DNA from: Desulfitibacter alkalitolerans DSM 16504
GTDB lineage: Bacteria; Bacillota; DSM-16504; Desulfitibacterales; Desulfitibacteraceae
DNA: 64,000 nucleotides
Reading direction: 5' to 3'
NCBI RefSeq assembly: GCF_000620305.1
Contig: NZ_KK211106.1
Coordinates: 22,769-86,768, forward strand
In this document: positions 26,820-35,117 of the stretch, one piece after another
Numbering within the stretch: position 1 is the stretch's first letter
Layout of the letters: each line of letters begins with the position of its first letter
Notes under the pieces: generated by a model
What the model saw: the letters and a program-made list of their open reading frames with translations, nothing else
The model's database searches: none
Told to the model about the DNA's origin: nothing
Translations under genes and position numbers: made by a program

Positions 26820-28601
26820 TTGACAGCAACAGCAAAAGAAAAGTTTCCCAAAAGTTCTGAAGAGGTGTCTGTAAAAGTATTGGAAACAGATTTCCTCATA
26901 ATTGGTGCAGGAAACGCTGGCTGCTTTGCAGCAATTGAAGCAAAAAGAATTAACCCAGATGTAAAAGTAACCTTATTGGAAAAGGCTCATATTGATAGAA
27001 GTGGGTGTTTGGCTGCTGGAATGGATGCAATTAACACCTATCTTAAAAAGGGCAAAACCATTGATGAATTTGTAAGATGGAGCAGGTCCCAGGCAGGGGG
27101 ACTATTGCGAGAGGATCTTTTTATTAAAATAGCAGAGAACCTCAACCAGCCAATTGAAGAATGGGAGCAATGGGGACTGCCAATTAAAAAGGACGAAGAA
27201 ACCGGTGAATATGCTCATAGAGGCAAATGGGATATAGTTATACAAGGGGAATCCATGAAGCCTATCCTGGCGGAAAAGGTTAAAGAATATGGTTGTGAGG
27301 TAATAAACAAGGTAATTGCCACAAACTATCTTATAAAAGATGGAAGGGTAGTCGGTGCCTTTGGATTTGGAATTAAAGATGGAGCAATGTATATAATTAA
27401 AGCCAAGGCTACGTGTGTGGCAACTGGTGGGGCAGCTGGGTTGTATAAAAACTACACCAGTGATGCAACAGACAGTCATCATCAAATGTGGTACTGCCCA
27501 TTTAATAATGGAGCCGGCTATGCTATGGGCATCAGGGCAGGGGCTGAGATGACTACCTTTGAAATGAGATGGTGTGCAACCAGAACAAAGGATTTTAATG
27601 GTCCTATTGATACTATATCAGTAGGCTACGGAACTCCCATGATAAATGCCAAGGGTGAAAAAATACTTCAGGAAAGATATGCTGATGTGGGAGGAGAAAC
27701 TGCACCAAGATATATACGAGCTAATGCCCCAATGGAAGAATGGTTAGAAGGCAGAGGCCCATGCTTTGTAGACACAAGAGAAATGTCAGATAAAGATATA
27801 AAGGACATGAAAACAGACTATTTAAATGAAAGACCATCTTATGTATTATTTTTAGCTGCAAGGGGCCAGGACCTAAAGGAAGAACCTATTGAGATATATG
27901 GAAATGATCCATATATTGTTGGGGGACACACAGCCAGCGGCTATTGGCTAAATGCAGAAGATTGGAGTACTAGCGTACCTGGCTTATTTGCCTGTGGTGA
28001 CGTTGCAGGTGGAGTACCTAATAAATTTGTTGGTGGCTGCGCAGCAGAGGGGCTTCTTGCAGCAAGGGGAGCATTAGATTATATAGCCAAAGTGGGGGAC
28101 TCAAGTGTTGAGGTTGAGGAAGGGCAGATTGAAGATGAAAAGGAAAGAATCTATGCACCATTGTTCAGAATGGCAAAAGAAGGCGATGGCATTAAACCTC
28201 TAGAGATGGAGGAAAGGATGCAGAGATTAATGGATGAATATGCTGGTGGAGTTCATCAATTCTTTCGAATGAATGAAGAGCAGCTAAAATATGCTCTAAA
28301 GCATATTACAATGCTTCAAAGCCAGGTTAAATACCTTATAGCAGAAGATTACTTTGACTTAATGTCAGCCCATGAAGTAATAGACAGGCTGGATGTGGCA
28401 GAAGTTCTAATTCATCATTTAATGTTTAGAAAAGAGACAAGATGGCCGGGCTGGCAGACTAGAACTGATTATCCAGAAAAAAATGATGCTGAGTATGGAG
28501 ATTACTTTGTAAATACTGTTAAGGATTTACAAACTGGAGAGGTAAAAGCTTTTAAAAGAAAATATGAACAGATAGTACCTGGCGACAGGTTAAAACCATA
28601 A
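26820..28601 (+). CDS. AprA-like FAD flavoprotein (APS reductase alpha/fumarate reductase superfamily)
   Basis: A 593-residue flavoprotein. The FAD motif DFLIIGAGNAGCFAAIEA is followed by DRSGCLAAGMDAINTYL, LLREDLF, EEWEQWGLPIK and RGKWDIVIQGES, which line up by eye with AprA rather than SdhA. Counterparts of the AprA active-site residues appear present: Asn72, Trp224, Arg255 (CATRTKD) and His370 (IVGGHTASG). It is shorter than most AprA (610-660). AprA reduces APS to sulfite and AMP, or runs in reverse. The next gene is AprB-like, but no ATP sulfurylase gene lies in the window, so the true substrate is open. TTG start behind AAAGGAG. Confidence 0.8.
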   Translation: MTATAKEKFPKSSEEVSVKVLETDFLIIGAGNAGCFAAIEAKRINPDVKVTLLEKAHIDRSGCLAAGMDAINTYLKKGKTIDEFVRWSRSQAGGLLREDLFIKIAENLNQPIEEWEQWGLPIKKDEETGEYAHRGKWDIVIQGESMKPILAEKVKEYGCEVINKVIATNYLIKDGRVVGAFGFGIKDGAMYIIKAKATCVATGGAAGLYKNYTSDATDSHHQMWYCPFNNGAGYAMGIRAGAEMTTFEMRWCATRTKDFNGPIDTISVGYGTPMINAKGEKILQERYADVGGETAPRYIRANAPMEEWLEGRGPCFVDTREMSDKDIKDMKTDYLNERPSYVLFLAARGQDLKEEPIEIYGNDPYIVGGHTASGYWLNAEDWSTSVPGLFACGDVAGGVPNKFVGGCAAEGLLAARGALDYIAKVGDSSVEVEEGQIEDEKERIYAPLFRMAKEGDGIKPLEMEERMQRLMDEYAGGVHQFFRMNEEQLKYALKHITMLQSQVKYLIAEDYFDLMSAHEVIDRLDVAEVLIHHLMFRKETRWPGWQTRTDYPEKNDAEYGDYFVNTVKDLQTGEVKAFKRKYEQIVPGDRLKP

Positions 28602-28618
28602 AAGGAGGGGATCACCTT

Positions 28619-28939
28619 ATGCCACCCAAAATTGACATTAATAAATGTGATGGATGCAAAGCAGAAGAAGAACCATTGTGCGATCAAATCTGTCCAGGTA
28701 ATTTAATGAAATTAAATGAAAATAACAAGGCTGAATGTAGAGCCAGCAGGGACTGCTGGGACTGCATGTCATGTACAAAAATATGCCCACAAGGTGCTAT
28801 AGAGACGAAACTCCCTTACCAGCTAGGGTACTATCCGGCAAAGCTCATCCCAAAAGTAGGAACGGATAAAATCATGTGGACCTGTGTGGATATAAATGGC
28901 AAAGTAGAAAGGTATGTTATAAAAACTCGCAATAACTAG
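28619..28939 (+). CDS. AprB-like two-cluster ferredoxin, short form
   Basis: A 106-residue ferredoxin with cysteines 10, 13, 21, 25 and 46, 49, 52, 56 for two [4Fe-4S] clusters. KCDGCKAEEEPLCDQICP with an enlarged loop, CWDCMSCTKICPQGAIE, and the beta segment TDKIMWTCVDINGKVERYVIKT match AprB, including the IMWT strand. AprB is normally ~150 residues with a C-terminal tail that wraps around AprA; that tail is missing here. It follows the AprA-like gene by 17 bases with an AAAGGAGG site, so the two should form a heterodimer. Confidence 0.85.
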   Translation: MPPKIDINKCDGCKAEEEPLCDQICPGNLMKLNENNKAECRASRDCWDCMSCTKICPQGAIETKLPYQLGYYPAKLIPKVGTDKIMWTCVDINGKVERYVIKTRNN

Positions 28940-28952
28940 GAGGATTTCCAAA

Positions 28953-30152
28953 ATGTCTAAGGTAGGAGTAGTATTATGCCGCTGCAATTCTCTTATTGAT
29001 AAGAAAATTGACATAACATATATCAAGGAAAAGTTGACTGGAGATAAGAATATTTCTTCCATTATTGAAGTTGATATGTTATGCAGTCCTGTGGGTCGAG
29101 ACACCTTTGAAAAGCTTGCCATGGATAATAGTATTGATAGGTTTGTTGTGGCGGCCTGCTCCCCCTTTGCTAAAGGTACAGTTCTTACAAATTATGCAAC
29201 CAATCTAGGCATTTCATTAGGCTTGTTTGAAATAGTGAATATTAGAGAGCAATGTGCCTGGGTCCATGATATGGAAGGAGCAACACAAAAGGGCTTGATA
29301 CTTATTAAAATGGGTCTAAACAGGATTATAAAAGCAAAACCAGATCCGGATACAGAACCAGATAGCTGTATCTTGAAATGTGCTAAAATCAATGAACTAA
29401 AATGTGATAAATGCAAACGCTGTTTAGAGGAGTGTCCCAACAATGCCATTAGCTTAAAAGAGAATGGCTACCCATTGATTAATAGACAGATTTGCCAAGC
29501 TTGTGGCGTATGTATGGGTGGCTGCCCCCTGGGAGTTATATCATTGCCCAGCTTAAAGATTGAAGAAATCAGCCATATGTTAAAAGCAATACCAGGTGAA
29601 AGCCTTCCGGCAATAGCGGGTTTCTTTTGTGACTTTGCTTATGAGGAAGCAGACCTAATGGGACATATGGGTGCCAAATATCCAACTAACCTTTATATAA
29701 TCAGAGTGCCTTGTTCAGGTGCAGTTAATATGATTACAGTAAATGATGCCATTGGAGAAGGGTTAGATGGAGTTTTGATTGCAGGATGTGAAGCCAGTCA
29801 GTGTGAAAGGAAAAAGGGCAATGAGCTGGCTAGATATAGAATAGAAAATTTTCAAAAAAATTTGGAAGAGCAGTTTTTGGAGAGGGAGAGACTAACCTAT
29901 ATTTCTCTAGGTGAGGGCTATAAGGAGGCCTCTGCAATAAACCAGGAAAAATGTAATAAATGTGGTTTCTGCAGGCAGATATGTCCATATGGTGCTGTTA
30001 AAATCCAGGGAGATAGCAGTTATCAGATCCATGCAAAGGCCTGTCGTTTATGTGGAACATGTGCAGCTTCATGTAAAGCCGGTGCAATTGTAGTTCCAGA
30101 TTCCAGTGATAAGAAGATAATGGACGCTATTGCCACTATACTAGCTAGTTGA
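28953..30152 (+). CDS. QmoB/HdrA-like electron-transfer protein without FAD domain
   Basis: A 399-residue iron-sulfur protein. Residues 1-125 match the N-terminal domain of HdrA/QmoB (VVAACSPF, NIREQCAWVHD). The Rossmann FAD domain that normally follows is absent. Instead come a double [4Fe-4S] unit (Cys 151, 154, 157, 161, 181, 184, 187, 191), an MvhD-like domain (about 220-325, IIRVPCSGAVNMITVNDAI, DGVLIAGCEASQC) and a second double [4Fe-4S] unit (Cys 334-374). The MvhD-like part resembles QmoB most. It probably links the Apr-like pair to a quinone, ferredoxin or heterodisulfide partner. Co-transcribed, 13 bases after the AprB-like gene. Confidence 0.8.
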   Translation: MSKVGVVLCRCNSLIDKKIDITYIKEKLTGDKNISSIIEVDMLCSPVGRDTFEKLAMDNSIDRFVVAACSPFAKGTVLTNYATNLGISLGLFEIVNIREQCAWVHDMEGATQKGLILIKMGLNRIIKAKPDPDTEPDSCILKCAKINELKCDKCKRCLEECPNNAISLKENGYPLINRQICQACGVCMGGCPLGVISLPSLKIEEISHMLKAIPGESLPAIAGFFCDFAYEEADLMGHMGAKYPTNLYIIRVPCSGAVNMITVNDAIGEGLDGVLIAGCEASQCERKKGNELARYRIENFQKNLEEQFLERERLTYISLGEGYKEASAINQEKCNKCGFCRQICPYGAVKIQGDSSYQIHAKACRLCGTCAASCKAGAIVVPDSSDKKIMDAIATILAS

Positions 30153-30166
30153 AATTGGAGGTAAAT

Positions 30167-30619
30167 ATGGGCATAAACCTATTAATATGCAGCTATGAAA
30201 AGTGCTTGGACAACAAAATAGATATTTTTAATATTAAAGAAAGCTTTGAAAAACATGGGTGTGAAGTGGTTGTGCACCAAAATTTCTGTGAAGAGGTGGC
30301 TAAAAGCTTAAAAATTGAGCTGTTCAGCAGTCCTCAGAAACCAACAGTATTTGCCGGATGTTCACCCTCTGTCATGGAGAAAAAGCTAAAATTTCTATTT
30401 GATGCACCCCTGGAAGTAGCTAATATTAGAGAACAGTGTGCCTGGTCATGTGATAACACTAAAGATGCAACCAATCTTTGCAAAAAAATTATAAATTTAG
30501 CTGTTAATCAGGTTAAATACTGTCGAAAATCTGGTAAACGAGATAACGTTTTAGGTAATACCATTGAGGAATATGTGTCCTTAATTGAAAACTATGGGCC
30601 TAACCCGTTTAAAATGTAA
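30167..30619 (+). CDS. stand-alone HdrA N-terminal-like domain
   Basis: A 150-residue protein made only of the domain that forms the first 125 residues of its upstream neighbour: LLICSYEKCLDNKIDI, VFAGCSPSVMEKKL and EVANIREQCAWSCDNTKDATNLCKKII. Cysteines in GCSP and REQCAW are kept. The ATG at 30167 has TTGGAGG in front; the longer frame from 30149 covers it. It ends the unit before a terminator. It may pair with the QmoB-like protein, as two half-HdrA proteins. Function unknown. Confidence 0.7.
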   Translation: MGINLLICSYEKCLDNKIDIFNIKESFEKHGCEVVVHQNFCEEVAKSLKIELFSSPQKPTVFAGCSPSVMEKKLKFLFDAPLEVANIREQCAWSCDNTKDATNLCKKIINLAVNQVKYCRKSGKRDNVLGNTIEEYVSLIENYGPNPFKM

Positions 30620-30656
30620 AGCTCTGGAGAGATTTATAACCCAGGGCTTTACTTTT
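30618..30656 (+). terminator. terminator of the Apr/Qmo-like unit
   Basis: The stem is AAAGCTCTGG with CCAGGGCTTT, followed by ACTTTTGTCTT. Confidence 0.7.
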
Positions 30657-30761
30657 GTCTTATAATCTTCACCATATATACATATTTTCCAGTAGGAAAT
30701 TAAGTGTCAGATGAAGAAATAATTACTATTGTGTAAAAAAAGGAATTCATGGAGGTGCTTT

Positions 30762-32393
30762 ATGACAATCAATGTTACTTTCAATACAGGTGAGAATTTA
30801 GAGATTAACCCTGGGACCTCTTTGCTGGAAATCACTAGAATGATTGAGCAGCCGGCATACCCCTTTGTTGCCGCAGCAGTTAATAATGAGCTCAGGGATC
30901 TTCACTACAGGATTTATGAACCATCTAAAGTAGGCTTCATAGATTTAACAACTGATATAGGCAACAGGATATATGTAAGAAGTCTAAGTATTGTTTTCAT
31001 AAGAGCTGCCCGGGAAGTGATACCCAACTGTGATGTAATGGTTGAACATTCACTCTCAAAGGGATTATATTGTGAAATAAGGGGTAAATCACTTACAACA
31101 GCTTTAGTGAAAAACATAGAGAAGAGGATGAAAGAAATAATAGATGCTGATGAGCCTATAGAAAAGATAGAGGTTTCAAAAGAAGAAGCATTAGAAATAT
31201 TTGAAGGTTATGGACAACACGATAAAATTAAAATGCTGCAGTTTTTGCCTTCATCTAAAGGGAAGATCTACAGATGTGGGTGGATGTATGATTTTTTCTA
31301 TGGATATCTAGTTCCTAGTACCGGATATTTAAAAAAATTTACTCTCCAATTTCATTTACCAGGCGTAATAATACGTTTTCCTTTAGCCCAAAATCCAGAT
31401 ACCATACCTCCCTTTGAGCCCCAACCAAAGTTAGCAAGAATATTTTATGAAGCTGAAAGATGGGCAGAAATTTTGGAGGTCAATACTATTGCAGATTTAA
31501 ACGAAGCCATTGCCAATGGAAGTATATCAAAATTAATCAAGGTGGCTGAAGCCCTTCATGAGAAGAAGGTTGCAAATATTGCAGATGAAATAGAAAAATA
31601 CAAGGATAGGGGTAATATTATCCTTATTGCCGGCCCTTCCTCTTCAGGAAAGACAACCTTTGCTGAACGGCTTATGATTCAGCTAATGGTTAATGGCTTA
31701 AAACCCATATCCATATCAATGGATGACTATTTTGTAGATAGAGATAAAACTCCCATTGATGAGAATGGGGAATATGACTTTGAAGCCATTGAGGCCCTGG
31801 ATCTGGAATTATTAAATGAACACCTGACCCAGCTTATTCAAGGGGAAGAGGTAGAGGTTCCTGTTTTTAATTTTAAGCTTGGAAAAAGAGAATTTTTAGG
31901 TCATAAAATAAAAATAAGGCCTGAACAGCCCATTATTATTGAAGGAATACATGGCCTAAATGAAAAGCTAACCTATTCAATACCCAAGGATCATAAATTC
32001 AAAATTTATATTTCATGTTTAACCCAGTTAAACATTGACAATCATAACAGAATTCCTACTACTGATATAAGAAAGCTTAGAAGGCTTGTTCGAGACCATC
32101 AATTTAGAGGCCTTAGCGCTTTAGATACTTTAAGAATCTGGCCTTCAGTCAGAAGGGGAGAGGATAGAAATATATTTCCCTTCCAGGAAGACGCAGATAT
32201 AATGTTTAATTCATCATTAATATATGAATTGGCAGTCTTAAAAGAATATGCACAGCCCCTGTTACTTGAAATAACCAGGGAAAGCCCTGATTATATTGAG
32301 GCACAGAGATTATTAAGGTTTTTGACCTATGTGCTGCCTTTAGATGGAAAAGAGATACCTTTGAATTCCATTATCAAGGAGTTTATAGGCTAG
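30762..32393 (+). CDS. TGS-like domain plus nucleoside (uridine-type) kinase
   Basis: A 543-residue protein. Residues 1-60 resemble the ubiquitin-like TGS fold seen at the N terminus of threonyl-tRNA synthetase, followed by a second editing-like segment. The C-terminal half is a uridine kinase/phosphoribulokinase-type P-loop domain with IAGPSSSGKTTFAERL near residue 288 and SMDDYFVDRDKTP. Such fused nucleoside kinases are widespread in Clostridia, with uncertain substrate. The ATG at 30762 follows ATGGAGG; the frame from 30729 covers it. Its stop codon overlaps that of the convergent YeiH gene. Confidence 0.82.
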   Translation: MTINVTFNTGENLEINPGTSLLEITRMIEQPAYPFVAAAVNNELRDLHYRIYEPSKVGFIDLTTDIGNRIYVRSLSIVFIRAAREVIPNCDVMVEHSLSKGLYCEIRGKSLTTALVKNIEKRMKEIIDADEPIEKIEVSKEEALEIFEGYGQHDKIKMLQFLPSSKGKIYRCGWMYDFFYGYLVPSTGYLKKFTLQFHLPGVIIRFPLAQNPDTIPPFEPQPKLARIFYEAERWAEILEVNTIADLNEAIANGSISKLIKVAEALHEKKVANIADEIEKYKDRGNIILIAGPSSSGKTTFAERLMIQLMVNGLKPISISMDDYFVDRDKTPIDENGEYDFEAIEALDLELLNEHLTQLIQGEEVEVPVFNFKLGKREFLGHKIKIRPEQPIIIEGIHGLNEKLTYSIPKDHKFKIYISCLTQLNIDNHNRIPTTDIRKLRRLVRDHQFRGLSALDTLRIWPSVRRGEDRNIFPFQEDADIMFNSSLIYELAVLKEYAQPLLLEITRESPDYIEAQRLLRFLTYVLPLDGKEIPLNSIIKEFIG

Positions 32394-33517
32394 AATTTAA
32401 TAAACCCACCCAGTAAATGCACCATAATTAAACTTATAATGGTTACTGATATGGCAGCCACCATGCCAATGTAAAAAGGTTTAAGACCCAGGCCCTTAAA
32501 TACACCAATATTAGTTGCAAGTCCTATGCCTGCCATGGCAATCCCCAGCATGTATTTAGAGCCTAGCGTGCTTAGGCTTCTCCAGAGGGTCTGCCAGGCG
32601 TCTGGATTAAGTGCACCAAAGGCTAGTCCCTGGGACGTTACTCCAGCATCACCTATAGTTCTGATAATAGCCAGGGATAGAAAGCCTAATACAAATAAGG
32701 GTATTAGTTTATACCAGTTATACAGGTTTTTGTCATTAGCACCTGTTCTATCAGCAACAATGTTCAGGTAATAGTAAGACATTATGGGAACTATTACTAC
32801 AAGCAGAGAATTCCTGGTTAACTTGGTTATCGTTGCAATATCTATTACCTGAGCCATATTATAAACTTGATCGTAGATTAACGCAGCACCGGCAACCTGG
32901 GCAGTTTCATGTATTGCTGTTCCCAAAAACAGGCCAGCTTTGATTGGATCATTTTGAAAAATATAAAAAGCTAAATATGGGTAAAAAAACATGGCAATAA
33001 TACCAAATAGGGTTACATTGGCAATGGCATAAGCTATTTCCTCATCATTTGCCTTAATCCCTGGGGAAGTTCCTACAATGGCTGTTACACCACAAATACT
33101 AGTGCCTACAGCAGTTAGTACGCCTAGTCTTTGGGATTGATGCAGCCATTTTGTAATCCAAAGGGTGACAAATAGTCCAGTCAATACACTAGCAAGAATA
33201 ATTGGCAGTCCCCATGAGCCTAACTTGAGGACATCCAGAAAGCTTAGCCTGATGCCTAATAGAACTATCCCAAACTTTAACATAAAATGAATGGAAAAAA
33301 TAACACCATCCTTAAAAATAAGGGGTAATCCAAAGATATTTCTAATTAATAGTCCCAGGATAACAGCCAGGAAAATTCCTGAGATTGGGCTGGAGGCATT
33401 TTCCAGACCCTGTAATCTAGTAATTACTTGACCAATAATATCTGCAATTACTCCACCTAATAGCATTACTGCAAAACAGAAAGCAATACCTGGCAGTACT
33501 TGTTTGATTTTTTTCAT
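32390..33517 (-). CDS. YeiH-family putative sulfate exporter (shorter copy)
   Basis: A 375-residue membrane protein with about ten helices. The family marks are ISGIFLAVILGLLIRNIFG, KDGVIFSIHFMLKFGIVLLGIRLSF, VGTSICGVTAIVGTSPGI, NDEEIAYAIANVTLFG and GTAIHETAQVAGA. It is a paralogue of the 440-residue copy at 22578-23900, on the other side of the Apr-like unit and on the opposite strand. The ATG is preceded by AGGAGCGAAGGTTT. Sulfate or sulfite export is a family guess. Confidence 0.85.
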   Translation of the reverse strand: MKKIKQVLPGIAFCFAVMLLGGVIADIIGQVITRLQGLENASSPISGIFLAVILGLLIRNIFGLPLIFKDGVIFSIHFMLKFGIVLLGIRLSFLDVLKLGSWGLPIILASVLTGLFVTLWITKWLHQSQRLGVLTAVGTSICGVTAIVGTSPGIKANDEEIAYAIANVTLFGIIAMFFYPYLAFYIFQNDPIKAGLFLGTAIHETAQVAGAALIYDQVYNMAQVIDIATITKLTRNSLLVVIVPIMSYYYLNIVADRTGANDKNLYNWYKLIPLFVLGFLSLAIIRTIGDAGVTSQGLAFGALNPDAWQTLWRSLSTLGSKYMLGIAMAGIGLATNIGVFKGLGLKPFYIGMVAAISVTIISLIMVHLLGGFIKF

Positions 33518-33855
33518 AAACCTTCGCTCCTTTTTTAACCTCCGGGGTATTGCACTTAATTATACTTTACTTTGCCCTCGTGTGGTTATTCGAATATCCT
33601 AAGCCCTTGATAACAAATGGATATGGCATAAACACAACAATAAAGATTTTAAATAGGATATTTTAGATGATATTAATCCTTTAACGCTCTTCAGATAGGG
33701 GTTTTGGCTTTGATATTCATTTATCTTTTTTTTATAAAAAGAAAGGTGTAAAGGAAAAATTAACCCAAATAACAAAGTCCTCCTGTCAAGCATATAATAG
33801 ATAGAAACTTAGTTTGTTAAATCTATTATGGATAACCTTGAAAGGGGGGATTTTT
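33518..33855. other. 338-bp divergent intergenic region, no gene
   Basis: It lies between the divergent YeiH and LysM-BsuPI genes. A short minus-strand frame here has no ribosome site or recognisable composition. A TATAAT at about 33792-33797 could be a promoter -10 for the LysM gene, but no matching -35 was found. Otherwise AT-rich with no clear repeat. Confidence 0.5.
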
Positions 33856-34443
33856 ATGTTTTTTACCCATGAGATACAGACTGGAGAAACTTTGGAAAAC
33901 CTGGCCCAGCGTTTTGATACCACAGTTGAAGAAATAATGAATTACAATGAAATAAGAAACCCTACTAGAATATCAGCACGAACTGTAATCATTATTCCAG
34001 TCCCAATAGTACCACCTACTGTACCTTCACCAAGACCACCGGCAAATTTTTCTGTACGAGTAATAAGAGGTCTGCTGTATGTCCTATCGACTGATAGAAT
34101 GCTCTATCGCCGAAGTCAACCTGTAAGGATGACACTAGTCAAGACAAATATTACTGATCATCCCATTGCCTTAAGATATCCAACTTCCCAGAGGTTTGAT
34201 TTTTATGTTCGCAGGGGAACTGCAGGTCGGGTTCTATGGCAGTGGTCCGCAGATAGGGTCTTTGCCCAGGTAGTTGAACGACTTGTACTTCAGCCAGGAC
34301 AATCGCAAGTTTTTCGAGCAAACTGGGATCAAAGGACTAATGAAGGGGAGTTCGTGGGAACTGGAGTATTTACAGTTCAAGGAGAGAATGTGGCTGATGA
34401 GCTAATGAGTCAGCGTGTTTCTTTAAGGATAAGGATTGTTTAA
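33856..34443 (+). CDS. LysM domain and BsuPI-like domain protein
   Basis: A 195-residue protein. The N-terminal LysM module (HEIQTGETLENLAQRFDTTVEEIMNYN) binds peptidoglycan or chitin-like glycans. A proline-rich linker (PVPIVPPTVPSPRPP) leads to a C-terminal beta-sandwich like the BsuPI intracellular protease inhibitor (LVKTNITDHPIALRYPTSQRFDFYV, VLQPGQSQVFRANWD, GTGVFTVQG). No signal peptide is visible, so it may be spore or mother-cell located. The ATG at 33856 follows AAAGGGGGG; the frame from 33814 is too long. Confidence 0.75.
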   Translation: MFFTHEIQTGETLENLAQRFDTTVEEIMNYNEIRNPTRISARTVIIIPVPIVPPTVPSPRPPANFSVRVIRGLLYVLSTDRMLYRRSQPVRMTLVKTNITDHPIALRYPTSQRFDFYVRRGTAGRVLWQWSADRVFAQVVERLVLQPGQSQVFRANWDQRTNEGEFVGTGVFTVQGENVADELMSQRVSLRIRIV

Positions 34444-34464
34444 AAATATTAAAACCTGCTGGAA

Positions 34465-34507
34465 ACCCTATTACAGGCTGGGCAAATGGACCTTAATAGG
34501 GTCTTCT
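34465..34507 (+). terminator. weak terminator-like hairpin after the LysM gene
   Basis: ACCCTATTA and TAATAGGGT form a 9-bp stem with a 20-base loop, followed by CTTCTTGT. The T run is poor, so function is uncertain. Confidence 0.4.
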
Positions 34508-34643
34508 TGTACTATCACCAACATAATTTCATAATATTTTACCAGTGCTAAATAATTATATTTTTGGTAATGTTGTATGTTGTAAGGCTATTGCAGTATA
34601 CTAGTTGTTAACAATAAGAAAAAAGAGATAGGGGGAAGCATAA

Positions 34644-35087
34644 TTGAAATATACAGAAGCTAGTATTGGCAGGATATTTATCTTACGCCTGGAAAAAGGG
34701 GATATTATTCCAAAGACAATTGAGGACTTTGCTCGTGAAAAGAAAATAGAATCTGCCTCTGTTTTTTTTATTGGGGGAGCAGATAAAGGCAGTAAGGTTG
34801 TGGTTGGTCCTGAAGACGGCTCTGCTATAAAGCCTATACCAGTTACACTGCCTCTTCCCAGGGTTAGCGAGTCATTAGGTGTTGGAACTATTTTTAAGAA
34901 TGAAGAGGGTGTATTAAAGCTCCATATGCATTCAGCCTTTGGTCATGGCAAGGATACCATAGCAGGCTGTACTCGCCAGGGTGTAGATGTATGGCTCTAT
35001 GGAGAGGTAATAATCATGGAACTTGTAAACTCTTCAGCTAAAAGAAAAGTGGATCCCCAGACAGGATTTGAACTTTTAGAAGTCTAA
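34644..35087 (+). CDS. PPC/DUF296 domain protein
   Basis: A 147-residue single-domain protein of the PPC (DUF296) type: RIFILRLEKGDIIPKTIEDFAREK, FFIGGADKG, LHMHSAFGH and GVDVWLYGEVIIMEL. Bacterial members are small trimers of unclear function; the conserved histidines in HMHSAFGH may bind a metal. The TTG start follows GGGGGAAGC. It is 30 bases upstream of the pyrophosphatase gene and probably in the same transcript. Confidence 0.8.
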   Translation: MKYTEASIGRIFILRLEKGDIIPKTIEDFAREKKIESASVFFIGGADKGSKVVVGPEDGSAIKPIPVTLPLPRVSESLGVGTIFKNEEGVLKLHMHSAFGHGKDTIAGCTRQGVDVWLYGEVIIMELVNSSAKRKVDPQTGFELLEV

Positions 35088-35117
35088 AAATATTTTAATA
35101 TAATTATTGGAGGAATA

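Noticed and set aside
26820-28601. AprA-like gene as plain fumarate reductase flavoprotein
   Set aside because: The AINTYL, EEWGLP, RxGxWxxxxxGES patterns and the AprB-like neighbour favour the Apr branch; no FrdB-type subunit follows.
33599-33793. 64-residue minus-strand open frame
   Set aside because: No ribosome site, lies in an AT-rich spacer, composition not protein-like.
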